Source: Candidatus Gaiellasilicea maunaloa
GTDB lineage: Bacteria; Actinomycetota; Thermoleophilia; Gaiellales; Gaiellaceae
DNA: 37,496 nt
Direction of reading: 5' to 3'
NCBI GenBank assembly: GCA_024330215.1
Contig: JANDLU010000030.1
Coordinates: 1-37,496, forward strand
The notes beneath the pieces were generated by a model, which saw nothing but the letters and a program-made list of their open reading frames with translations, did not search any database and was not told the origin of the DNA. Position 1 is the first letter of the stretch. The number at the start of each line of letters is the position of its first letter. Position numbers and translations under genes: made by a program. Shown here in pieces: positions 30,380 through 37,442 of the stretch.

Positions 30380-31561
30380 ATGGCGCCGAACGGTCAGCTC
30401 TCCTTCGCCGACCTAGACGCAGCGCTAGCACCCCTGGCAGCGCCTGTGGCGAGGCGCGGACCGGGGCGGACGCGCGTTCCATCCTCAGCGCCAACGGACC
30501 GGGCCGCGCTCGCTGCACTCGAAACCGCCCTGACCGAGGCGCGCGCATCCGCGGACGACCGCCCGCCGCTCGTCGTCCTCTCCGCCTGCCTCGCCTCGTT
30601 CGGCGCGCCGACGGCCCGGCCGGCGCCGACCGCCGCCTCGCTCCGCCAGGCGCGCGACGACTGGCTGCGCCGGCTCACAAGCGCCTGCCGCAGCGAGAGC
30701 GCCCACCGCGCCTACCGCAACGCGATCGACGATCTGCTCACCTGGTCTGAACCGCGCGGCTGCGACCTCTTCGAGGAAGGCACGATCGTCGACTATCTGG
30801 CCGCCTACCAGGAGCGCGCCCAACCCGCACCCGCGACCTACTACCGGCGCTTCGTGCTGCTCAGGCGCTTCCTGCGCTGGGTCAGCCGGCGAGACGGCGT
30901 GCCCGATCCATTCCTCGACCTCGAGCCGCCGCCGAAGCCACGGCAAGAGCGCGAGTGGCTCGAGCGAGATGAGTTCCGGCGGCTGCTCGACGCCGCCGGG
31001 CGCCCCGAGCGCAACCTTCCCGGGCTCGCCGAGCGCGACCGGCTCGCCCTGATCGCGCTCGTCACGACCGGACTGCGCCGCTCCGAGCTGTGCGGGCTCG
31101 ACTGGCGCGACCTCGACCTCGCCGCCGCCGCGCCGACGCTGCTCGTCCGCCGAGGCAAAGGCGGCAAGCCCCGCCGGCAGCCGCTCCCAGCCGGACTCGC
31201 AAGCGAGCTTCGCGCCCTCCGAACCGCGCGCGCCCCTAGTCCCGAGGCGCCGGTCTTCTGCGGCCTCGCCGGCGGACGGCTCCAGCAAACGATCCTCGCT
31301 GAGATCATCCGCCGTGCAACGAAACGCGCGGGACTCGAGAAACACGTCACCGCGCACACGCTCCGCCACACAGCCGCGACCTGGCTGCGGCAGGAACTCG
31401 GCGACACGCGCCTCGTCGCCGAGTACCTCGGCCACGCCGACCTCTCAACCGTCGCGCGCTACGCACACGTCGACCGCGCGGAGCTCTTCGCCGCGGCAGG
31501 CCGACTTGAGCAGCTGGCCGTCTACCAGCCAGATCCGGCGGCACCGGCCGATATCCAATAG
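30380..31561 (+). CDS. Tyrosine recombinase, XerC/D-like, with N-terminal extension
   Basis: A 393-aa phage-integrase-family protein. SAM-like core-binding domain at about 100-190 (RQARDDWLRRLTSACRSESAHRAYRNAIDDLLTW). The catalytic domain shows Arg in TTGLRRSELCGLDW, Lys in RRGKGGKPRRQPL, HTLRHTAATWLRQ (HxxR) and LGHADLSTVARYAHV (His and the Tyr nucleophile). The first 90 residues (MAPNGQLSFADLDAALAPLA...) are a variable extension. It lies in mid-island, away from the att copies, and faces an Xre promoter; it may be a relic of another element or a resolution enzyme. Confidence 0.92.
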   Translation: MAPNGQLSFADLDAALAPLAAPVARRGPGRTRVPSSAPTDRAALAALETALTEARASADDRPPLVVLSACLASFGAPTARPAPTAASLRQARDDWLRRLTSACRSESAHRAYRNAIDDLLTWSEPRGCDLFEEGTIVDYLAAYQERAQPAPATYYRRFVLLRRFLRWVSRRDGVPDPFLDLEPPPKPRQEREWLERDEFRRLLDAAGRPERNLPGLAERDRLALIALVTTGLRRSELCGLDWRDLDLAAAAPTLLVRRGKGGKPRRQPLPAGLASELRALRTARAPSPEAPVFCGLAGGRLQQTILAEIIRRATKRAGLEKHVTAHTLRHTAATWLRQELGDTRLVAEYLGHADLSTVARYAHVDRAELFAAAGRLEQLAVYQPDPAAPADIQ

Positions 31562-31578
31562 GCGTCAGGTGCTGCTCG

Positions 31579-31584
31579 TACGAT
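31579..31584 (+). promoter_or_regulatory. -10 box TACGAT of the kinase-like gene
   Basis: TACGAT ends 7 bases before the ATG at 31592. Confidence 0.5.
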
Positions 31585-31591
31585 CAGTGCA

Positions 31592-32386
31592 ATGACCGAC
31601 CAGGAACAGGTAAACGGGCTCTTTGCCGTGCAGGGCTTCGATCATGAGCTCGAATCCGAGCTCCACGAGGCGCGCGTGCTGAGCGTGCGGCCGTTCGACG
31701 CCGAACGCGTGCACGTGTCCAAGACGTACGAACTCGTCATCGACAGCGGGCATCTCTGCATCTTCAAGCCCGCGGACAGTCTGCTCGAAGCGGCGTCCGA
31801 TGGCCTCTACCACGGCAAGCAGGCGCTCGCGCAGTACGACCACACGCCCGTCTCGACGACGATCTCGGAGTGCGCGGCTTGGCAGCTCGCGAAGCAGCTC
31901 GGCACACCCTGGAGCGAGCTCGTCGTGCCGACCGTGATGAAGTTCCCGGAGCACCCGGAGACGCACGTACGCATGGTCGGCGCAGCAAGCGTGTTTCGCG
32001 GCGGCGACGTCGCAAGGCAGGGCTTCTACACCGCCGTACCCGAGCAGGTCTCGGCTGCCGCGTTCTTCGACTCGCTCATCGGCCAGCAGGACAGAAACAA
32101 GGGGAACGTGCTCTGGTACGAAGCACGCCAGGTCATCTACCTGATCGACCATTCGTTCAGCTTCGCGCGACCCGGCGCGAACCGCGGCGCCGCCGACCTC
32201 GTCCAGTGGCGCTGGAGCCACGGCTCCCGCGACTTGGCTGGCAGCGAACTTGAGGCGCTCAACCGGCTGCTCGAATCGAGCGACATGATGACGCTGCGCC
32301 GTTTTCTCGCCCCGGAACGCGCAGACGCGTTGGAGGCACAGGCGCACCGGATGCAAGAAGCCGGCGAGATGGTTCGAGATCTGTGA
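31592..32386 (+). CDS. HipA/PI-kinase-fold protein
   Basis: A 264-aa protein with kinase-fold signatures rather than a named family: presumed ATP-binding Lys in LCIFKPADS (near 56), a helix with the conserved Glu in TTISECAAWQLAKQLG, a catalytic loop LIGQQDRNKGNVLW (D...N) and a metal-binding DHS in VIYLIDHSFSF. The order and spacing resemble HipA and phosphatidylinositol-kinase-like proteins. Substrate (protein, nucleotide or lipid) is unknown. It is the only gene between the recombinase and the small-protein/Xre operon; HipA usually pairs with an Xre-like HipB, and an Xre gene lies 400 bases downstream. Confidence 0.75.
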   Translation: MTDQEQVNGLFAVQGFDHELESELHEARVLSVRPFDAERVHVSKTYELVIDSGHLCIFKPADSLLEAASDGLYHGKQALAQYDHTPVSTTISECAAWQLAKQLGTPWSELVVPTVMKFPEHPETHVRMVGAASVFRGGDVARQGFYTAVPEQVSAAAFFDSLIGQQDRNKGNVLWYEARQVIYLIDHSFSFARPGANRGAADLVQWRWSHGSRDLAGSELEALNRLLESSDMMTLRRFLAPERADALEAQAHRMQEAGEMVRDL

Positions 32387-32401
32387 TCTGGATACAACCT
32401 T

Positions 32402-32431
32402 CTTGACCTTACTCAAGAGATAAGGTATATT
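32402..32431 (+). promoter_or_regulatory. Sigma-70 type promoter with operator
   Basis: TTGACC (32403-32408), a 17-base spacer and TATATT (32426-32431). A palindrome CTTGA-N6-TCAAG (32402-32417) covers the -35, and ACCTT/AAGGT arms extend it outward. The Xre protein of the same operon is the likely ligand. Confidence 0.78.
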
Positions 32432-32467
32432 GCCGATAACACCGACACCTAGTCCAGGAGGTTTACG

Positions 32468-32785
32468 GTGATCACCCTAGAGCTGCTCCGCGTTATGCGA
32501 GACGGCCAGCCATGCGAAGCCGAGCTCGCCGCACGTGTCCACGCCGACGGGAACGAGATCACGGTGGACGGGCCCGAACCGGAGCTGATCGACCAAAACC
32601 AGCCTGTGTTGAACCTGCGAAACGGTGCGACGATCACGTGCGCCGACAATCCGGAAGAATGGGCTCGCGGTCTCGCGGTCTCCTTCCGCACGCCCTACCT
32701 GTCTGCCTGCGTCGTCGAGGACACGAATCCCCTCCCGGATGTCGAGATCGAACCGGCGAACGTCAAGGAGCCGGTCTTCCGCTGA
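32468..32785 (+). CDS. Small protein of unknown function, first gene of an Xre operon
   Basis: A 105-aa protein from a GTG start with a perfect AGGAGG 6 bases upstream. Sequence: LELLRVMRDGQPCEAELAARVHADGNEITVDGPEPELIDQNQPVLNLRNGATITCADNPEEWARGLAVSF and an acidic, proline-rich end. I recognise no family. The strong Shine-Dalgarno and promoter set it apart from the leaderless genes around it and suggest high or regulated expression. Its stop overlaps the Xre start (TGATG). Confidence 0.8.
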   Translation: MITLELLRVMRDGQPCEAELAARVHADGNEITVDGPEPELIDQNQPVLNLRNGATITCADNPEEWARGLAVSFRTPYLSACVVEDTNPLPDVEIEPANVKEPVFR

Positions 32786-33087
32786 TGCCTCGCACCGTGG
32801 CTTCCGACATCACCGCGCGCGTTGTCGGGCAGGAGGTCCGGCGCGCACGGAAGGCCGCCGGCCTCACCCAGGCCGCGGTCGCCGGGCGGCTCGACACCTC
32901 TCCGACCTACATCACGAACGTCGAGGCAGGGCGCCTCAACCTGACGCTCGGCCAGCTGACGCGGGTAGCGGCCGCGATCGGCTCCGAGCTCCAGGTGAGC
33001 CTGCCGCTCGTCACGATCGAACCCTCGAGCGTCGCCGAGCCGGGTCGCCGCTCGCCAGGAGCGCTCTCAAGCGGACTCGAGCACTAA
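32785..33087 (+). CDS. Xre-family HTH regulator
   Basis: A 100-aa protein with HTH_3 domain at about 15-70: VGQEVRRARKAAGLTQAAVAGRLDTSPTYITNVEAGRLNLTLGQLTRVAAAIGSELQVSLPL. It is translationally coupled to the small upstream gene and probably represses their shared promoter through the palindrome at 32402. It could also be the antitoxin for the kinase-fold protein. Confidence 0.88.
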   Translation: MPRTVASDITARVVGQEVRRARKAAGLTQAAVAGRLDTSPTYITNVEAGRLNLTLGQLTRVAAAIGSELQVSLPLVTIEPSSVAEPGRRSPGALSSGLEH

Positions 33088-33111
33088 GGAGCAGGTTCGC
33101 GCCCGGGAAGG

Positions 33112-33132
33112 GGGGAGGTCAACGGCCTCCCC
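33112..33132. terminator. Terminator between convergent genes
   Basis: GGGGAGG pairs with CCTCCCC (7 bp, 7-base loop) and is followed by TCTT, between the Xre gene and the convergent gene at 33158. Confidence 0.65.
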
Positions 33133-33157
33133 TCTTGAACGTTCGCAGCCGGCGTGA

Positions 33158-33619
33158 CTACACCAGGCCGCGGTTCCTCCGTTCCTTCTCGATCGCCTTG
33201 ACCATGCGGAGGGCGATGCCGTCGCGGTCCCTCCATACCGTCCGCAGTCCATCAGGCGTCGACGTCTCCGTCCAGGGCACTTGGATCTTCATCTTCCGAG
33301 CCCGCTTCTTGAGCGGGTTAGTGAGATTCGCTGGGACTGAGCGAGCGCCCTTAACGCCGAGAGCGACAACGAGGTCGGGCGAGGAGACCTCTCCCTTCCG
33401 TTCGAGCAGCTCAAAGAAGGTCTTCGCGCGGTCGAGGACGCTGTCGCCCAGGTGATCCCGGTTGAGGAACTGCTGGCACGTCGTATCGTCGTACTTCGCC
33501 GAATAAGCCGCCGGTGTCGTGGTCGGTCCCTGCGCAACCACGAAGCCGCGGGCCACGAGCCGCGGCAGCAGGGCCTCGGCGAGCGCGTCAAGCGCCTGCG
33601 AGTCAACCAGTGTGCTCAT
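33158..33619 (-). CDS. Hypothetical protein with winged-helix-like C-terminal part
   Basis: A 153-aa soluble protein. The second half (AKTFFELLERKGEVSSPDLVVALGVKGARSVPANLTNPLKKRARKMKIQVPW) looks like a winged helix with a basic wing, ending GLRTVWRDRDGIALRMVKAIEKE. Not assigned to a family. ATG is preceded by AGGAGC at a spacing of 4. Located 75 bases after the integrase stop on the same strand, so it may be an excisionase-like or regulatory partner, which is a guess. Confidence 0.7.
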   Translation of the reverse strand: MSTLVDSQALDALAEALLPRLVARGFVVAQGPTTTPAAYSAKYDDTTCQQFLNRDHLGDSVLDRAKTFFELLERKGEVSSPDLVVALGVKGARSVPANLTNPLKKRARKMKIQVPWTETSTPDGLRTVWRDRDGIALRMVKAIEKERRNRGLV

Positions 33620-33694
33620 GTCTGCTCCTATGTGTAGATGTGTCGCTCATATGTGTAATGCAGCACGCATCGAGCAACGTCCGGTGCGAAGCTG

Positions 33695-34597
33695 TCAGCC
33701 GACCCAGCGCAGCCGCTTGACCGCTCCGCGCAGCTCGTGCGCTGTTACGCGCGTGTAGCGCTGCGTCGAGTCGAGGTGCTTGTGGCCAAGGAGCTCCTGC
33801 ACCTGCCGGAGGTTGGCGCCGGCGCGGAGGAGCTCTGAGGCGAAGACGTGGCGGAGCGTGTGTGGGGTCACGCGCTTGCGCTCTCCGACCCCTGACGAGG
33901 CGACGTAGTGGCGGAAGACCTGGCCCAGCTGGGTGTAGTTGAGCGGCTTTCCCTGGACGCCGACGAAGAGCGCCTGCTCGACGAGCGGCACACGGGTTGC
34001 GTAGTAGGCAGCGAAGAGCGGCGCGAGCGCCGGATGGATCGGGACGACGCGCTGCCGCCCGCCCTTGGCTTTGCGCACGTACAGCAGCCGGCGGGAGAGG
34101 TCGACGTCGTCCCAGTCGAGCCCGAGCAGCTCGCTCCGCCGCAACCCCGCGTAAGCGAAGAGCGCGAGCAGCATTCGGTCGCGCTCGGCCTTGCCGCGGA
34201 AGTGCCGTTTCCACAGATCGCCGCGGGCTGGCGCGGCGAGCAGCCGCTCAAGCTCGGCCATCGTCAGCACGTCCGGCAGCGCCTCCCGCTTCTTCGGCGT
34301 CCGCAGCGGCCGCGCCGGGTCGCGCTCGAGCTGCTCGTCGTCGACGAGGAAGCGGAAGAACGACTTCAGCGCCGCCGTTGCCCGCGCCTGGCTCGAGGGC
34401 GCCGGCCGGCGCTGCGCGTCCTCGGCCAGGAAGCCGCGTAGGTGCGTCGGCCGCACCTCGGCGAGATCCTCGAGCCCCTGACCCTTGAGGTAACCGAGGC
34501 AAGCCGAAACGTCACGCTCGTATGCAGCACACGTCAGCGGCGCCAGGCGGCGCTCAACGGCGCAAAACCGCAGGAAATCCGCCAGTTCTTCCTTCAT
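33695..34597 (-). CDS. Tyrosine recombinase (integrase) next to an att copy
   Basis: A 300-aa recombinase, XerC/D size. Core-binding domain at about 1-85 (MKEELADFLRFCAVERRLAPLTCAAYERDV). Catalytic residues: Arg in YAGLRRSELLGLDW, Lys in RKAKGGRQRVVPI, HTLRHVFASELL, LLGHKHLDSTQRYTRV with Tyr nucleophile. The ATG at 34597 has GGAGG 4 bases upstream; the frame runs on to 34966, but that part has no family features. It starts 54 bases from the third rnpB-end copy (34651), the usual place for an integrase gene beside its att site, so it is the best candidate for the enzyme that targeted rnpB. Confidence 0.93.
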   Translation of the reverse strand: MKEELADFLRFCAVERRLAPLTCAAYERDVSACLGYLKGQGLEDLAEVRPTHLRGFLAEDAQRRPAPSSQARATAALKSFFRFLVDDEQLERDPARPLRTPKKREALPDVLTMAELERLLAAPARGDLWKRHFRGKAERDRMLLALFAYAGLRRSELLGLDWDDVDLSRRLLYVRKAKGGRQRVVPIHPALAPLFAAYYATRVPLVEQALFVGVQGKPLNYTQLGQVFRHYVASSGVGERKRVTPHTLRHVFASELLRAGANLRQVQELLGHKHLDSTQRYTRVTAHELRGAVKRLRWVG

Positions 34598-34650
34598 CGA
34601 TCCTCCTTCGGGCAGCCCTCGGGCTCCCGCTGGGGATCGGCTGACGACAC

Positions 34651-34670
34651 TCCGGCTTAGAGGCCTGCTA
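34651..34670. repeat. Third, diverged copy of the rnpB 3' end
   Basis: 19 of 20 bases match rnpB at 25838-25857, including the P1 strand GGCCTGC. A different terminator follows, so this is the att copy of an element from a related host or an older insertion. Confidence 0.78.
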
Positions 34671-34672
34671 AA

Positions 34673-34701
34673 GGAAAACCCTGTGATTTGCAGGGTTTTC
34701 C
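34673..34701 (+). terminator. Terminator after the third rnpB-end copy
   Basis: GGAAAACCCTG pairs perfectly with CAGGGTTTTCC (11 bp, 7-base loop). It takes the place of the rnpB terminator at the same distance from the P1 strand. Confidence 0.78.
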
Positions 34702-34732
34702 CATTCTGGGGCACAGGACGCCTCGAAGGAGC

Positions 34733-34752
34733 GTGCATCACCCGGGCATCAC
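34733..34752. repeat. Arm-like tandem repeat, left copy
   Basis: GTGCATCAC followed by GGCATCAC in tandem; 18 of 20 bases match 37232-37251 near the other end of this part of the island. The following 350 bases hold no recognisable gene. Confidence 0.55.
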
Positions 34753-35105
34753 GCAAACTCAGGATCGAGCTCGCCGCGGGCCGTGGGAGAACGTCGCAGT
34801 CGGCCTGAACCGCTTGGTTAAGCGGAAAGATGCGGCGGTTCTCGCGGGCGATCGTTTGCTCAGAAAGGCGGTTGCTTACAGGGGGTCGCGTTCGGCGTTC
34901 GACGATCCGATCTATTCCATTGCCACAACCACGCCCTCGCACCGCTCGCGCCGGATGGATACGCACCGCGCGCGATCGGACTCACGGTGCGAAGCAGATC
35001 GCCACGACTTGGCCGTCCTCGCACGCAGAACGCTTGCCGCTTGACGCTCGCGCTAGGTCAGGGCGCCTGGGTGCAACGCTGCGACCTGTGTCGAAGCCGC
35101 TTCCT

Positions 35106-36165
35106 TCACGCAGCCTTGCGGGACGGCTCAGCTACTTCGAGAGCGGACGGCGCGGCCTTCGGTCGGCGAATGGTGACGACGGCTGCGAGAGTGGCGAGCC
35201 CGGCGATCGCTGCCGCTCCGATGAACGCGGCTTGGAAGCCGTTCGTTAGCGAGGAGGCGGTCGTTGTGCTGCCGTCGTCGGCGCGGTTGGTGATGGCGAC
35301 CGTGACGGCCGTCATGGCCGCGAGGCCAAGCGCGGAGCCGACCTGGTAGGTGCTGTTGATGAGGCCCGATGCGAGCCCGGATTCCTCCGGCCGTGCGCTC
35401 GAGAGCGCCGCGATCAGTACGGGGATGTAGGCGAGCGACATGCCGACGGCCGCGATCAGCGAGGCGGGCAGCACGTCGACGACGTAGTTGCCCTCGCTCG
35501 GCATGCGCGAGAGCAGGGCTATCCCGGCGGCCAGCAACGCGAGACCGGCGATCATCGGCGGCTTGAAGCCGAGGCGGGCGACAAGGCGGCCGGTAACGCC
35601 AATCATCAGCAGCATGATCGCCACTGTCACCGGCAGAAGAGCGAGTCCGCCCTCGAACGGGCCGTACTCGAGCACCTGTTGCAGATACAGGTTGAGGAAG
35701 AACCACGTCGGGATCCAGGCGGCGCCCAGCAGGGCCATGACTGTGTTCGCCGCCGAGAGGTTGTGGGCGCGGAAGATCCGCAGCGGTACCAGTGGCTCGC
35801 GCCGGCGCTACTCGATCGCGAGGAAGGCAACCAGCAGCTGTGCCTCCGGCAGGGGCGGCGGCACCCCAGAAACCCATCGCCTTGCCGAGCTCGGCCGGCG
35901 AGGTGAACATCGAAAAGACCAGTGAGAGGGCCGCAAGAGCGATCAGGGCCGCCCCGACACCCTGGAGCGCCCGTCCTGCGATCAGCGCCTCGTCGGACCA
36001 GGCAAGACCGGCGAGCAGCGACGACGCGGAGAGGGTTACGAATCCGATCACGAAGATGCGGCGAGGGCTATAGAGGTCGGCCAGCCTGCCACCGAGCAGC
36101 AGCCCGCTCCGGCCGCCGCCACCACGGCGAAAGTGACGGCCACACCGGTGCCCTACACCGGGTAA
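35106..36165 (-). pseudogene. MFS drug exporter (DHA2 / EmrB-QacA type), broken
   Basis: The 3' part (35738-35106) is an intact 210-aa stretch with five or six membrane helices (MALLGAAWIPTWFFLNLYLQQVLEYGPFEGGLALLPVTVAIMLLMIGVTGRLV). Upstream the same transporter continues out of frame as LLLGGRLADLYSPRRIFVIGF and RALQGVGAALIALAALSLVF, the DHA2 motif-A region. Between the two parts a frameshift, a TAG (near 35809) and a missing segment of roughly 100 residues interrupt the gene, and the first helices are absent. It cannot make a working exporter. Confidence 0.82.
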
Positions 36166-36174
36166 GTTTTGTGT

Positions 36175-36180
36175 TAGGAT
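36175..36180 (+). promoter_or_regulatory. -10 box TAGGAT of the second RHH/DUF5615 operon
   Basis: TAGGAT ends 6 bases before the ATG at 36187. Confidence 0.5.
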
Positions 36181-36186
36181 GATCCG

Positions 36187-36630
36187 ATGGCGCCTCAGAG
36201 TGGAGCGACTAAGGGAGAGCCGTTCAGCATTCGGCTGAGCAAGCCGACCGATCGGTTTGTCGCAGAGGAGGCGCGCCGAACGAAACGTTCGAAGAGCGCG
36301 ATCGTCGAGGCACTGACCGAGGAGGCAGCGCGGATGCGCCGCTTCCCCGGAATCGGCTTCCGAGGACCCGAGGGAAGCCGCGACGCCTGGGTGATCGGAA
36401 CCGCCCTCGACGTGTGGGAGATCGTCGAGGCGCACCGCGACTTCGGCTCCGTCGAGCGCATGCTCGCGGAAACCGACCTTTCCGAGCGGCAGCTCCGGCT
36501 CGCCCTCGCCTACGCCGAGGCCTATCCCGACGAGATCGAGCAGGCGCTCGCCGAGAACCGGCGGTCGCTCGAGGAGTTCCGCCAGCTCTACCCTTTCGTT
36601 CGCATCACCGAGGTCGACGGCGAGGACTGA
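36187..36630 (+). CDS. RHH antitoxin, second copy of the type
   Basis: A 147-aa protein with an N-terminal ribbon-helix-helix part (FSIRLSKPTDRFVAEEARRTKRSKSAIVEALTEEAARMRRFPGIGF) and a C-terminal part LDVWEIVEAHRDFGSVERMLAETDLSERQLRLALAYAEAYPDEIEQAL. The DVWEIV, RLA-x-x-Y and AYPDE features are shared with the antitoxin at 573-992, so the two are paralogues. The toxin gene starts 3 bases after its stop. Confidence 0.85.
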   Translation: MAPQSGATKGEPFSIRLSKPTDRFVAEEARRTKRSKSAIVEALTEEAARMRRFPGIGFRGPEGSRDAWVIGTALDVWEIVEAHRDFGSVERMLAETDLSERQLRLALAYAEAYPDEIEQALAENRRSLEEFRQLYPFVRITEVDGED

Positions 36631-36633
36631 GGC

Positions 36634-37011
36634 GTGCGCATCCTGCTCGATGCGCACGTGTCGGGACGCCGCATCGGCGATGCCCTGCGCGCGGAGGGTC
36701 ACGACGTGCTCGCGCTCGACGAAGACGCCGAGCTCGGCGCGCTCCCCGATGCGGACGTCCTGGCGCTTGCCGCAGCCGACCGCCGCATTCTCGTCACCTT
36801 CAACCACCGTCACTTTGCGCCCCTCTTGCGGCAATGGGCCGAAGCGGGCCAGACGCACCACGGCTGCGTCCTTGTCTACGGGCTCGACCACAGTGACTTC
36901 GCCCTGATCCTGCACGGGATCAGGCGCCTCTTCGACGATCGGCCGCGACCGGAGAAGTGGGTCGACCTCGCCGATGCGCTGACACGGCAACGAGCGTCGA
37001 GCGGCTCGTAA
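36634..37011 (+). CDS. DUF5615-family PIN-like toxin, second copy of the type
   Basis: A 125-aa protein from a GTG start: MRILLDAHVSGRRIGDALRAEGHDVLALDEDAELGALPDADVLALAAADRRILVTFNHRHFAPLL. The early Asp (LLDAH), DEDAELG, and the TFNHRHF block are standard for DUF5615. Same order and family as the pair at 163-992, though only the general pattern is conserved. Presumed RNase toxin. The gene is followed by the repeat-rich att region. Confidence 0.87.
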   Translation: MRILLDAHVSGRRIGDALRAEGHDVLALDEDAELGALPDADVLALAAADRRILVTFNHRHFAPLLRQWAEAGQTHHGCVLVYGLDHSDFALILHGIRRLFDDRPRPEKWVDLADALTRQRASSGS

Positions 37012-37116
37012 CCGTCATGTCTCCGCCGCCGGCGCCGGCCGCCCGGGATAATTCATTCCACCCTCGGGCTGTACGCGCTCCCGTGCCCCCGCGCGACCCA
37101 AGCCGCCCCGTCACCG

Positions 37117-37251
37117 GTGCATCACTCACGTCCCGCTGCACTGTAAGCGGGTGTAAGCAAGACGTTCGATAAAGTCCGTTGACATTGTCGACAACGGCAA
37201 CATCACCTTGCCGGCAACGGCAACATCTGCTGTGCATCACCGGTGCATCAC
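37117..37251. repeat. Repeat cluster near the right att site
   Basis: GTGCATCAC occurs at 37117, 37232 and 37243, the last two as a tandem that matches 34733-34752. AACGGCAACATC occurs at 37193-37204 and 37216-37227, and GTAAGC occurs twice near 37143-37158. Together with their place beside the att copy these look like integrase or accessory-factor binding sites. No gene lies in 37012-37345. Confidence 0.55.
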
Positions 37252-37345
37252 CGCCGCGGCATTTGACGGCACATCGCAGAATCGCCAGTCGAGACGGAAG
37301 CGCATGGTTGCGCCAAATCTGGCTTCTCGACGAGCGCTGGGACGT

Positions 37346-37433
37346 AGAATCCGGCTTACAGGCCTGCTACGGAAAAAGCCCTGGAAACGGGGCTTTTTCT
37401 ATGCCTGCCGATTCACCGGCGACTCGTCAGGCT
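37346..37433. repeat. 88-bp direct repeat, right copy (rnpB 3' end and terminator)
   Basis: Identical over 88 bases to 25834-25921, with the terminator hairpin at 37372-37399. It lacks the rest of rnpB and marks the right edge of the island. Confidence 0.92.
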
Positions 37434-37442
37434 GGCCCCGTG

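Noticed and set aside
33695-34966. Longer integrase start (423 aa)
   Set aside because: The extra residues run through the att copy and terminator hairpin and lack family sequence; the ATG at 34597 has a good GGAGG.
36281-36300. Second LexA box-like sequence (CGAAC...GTTCG)
   Set aside because: The spacer is 5 bases instead of 4 and it lies inside the antitoxin coding region.
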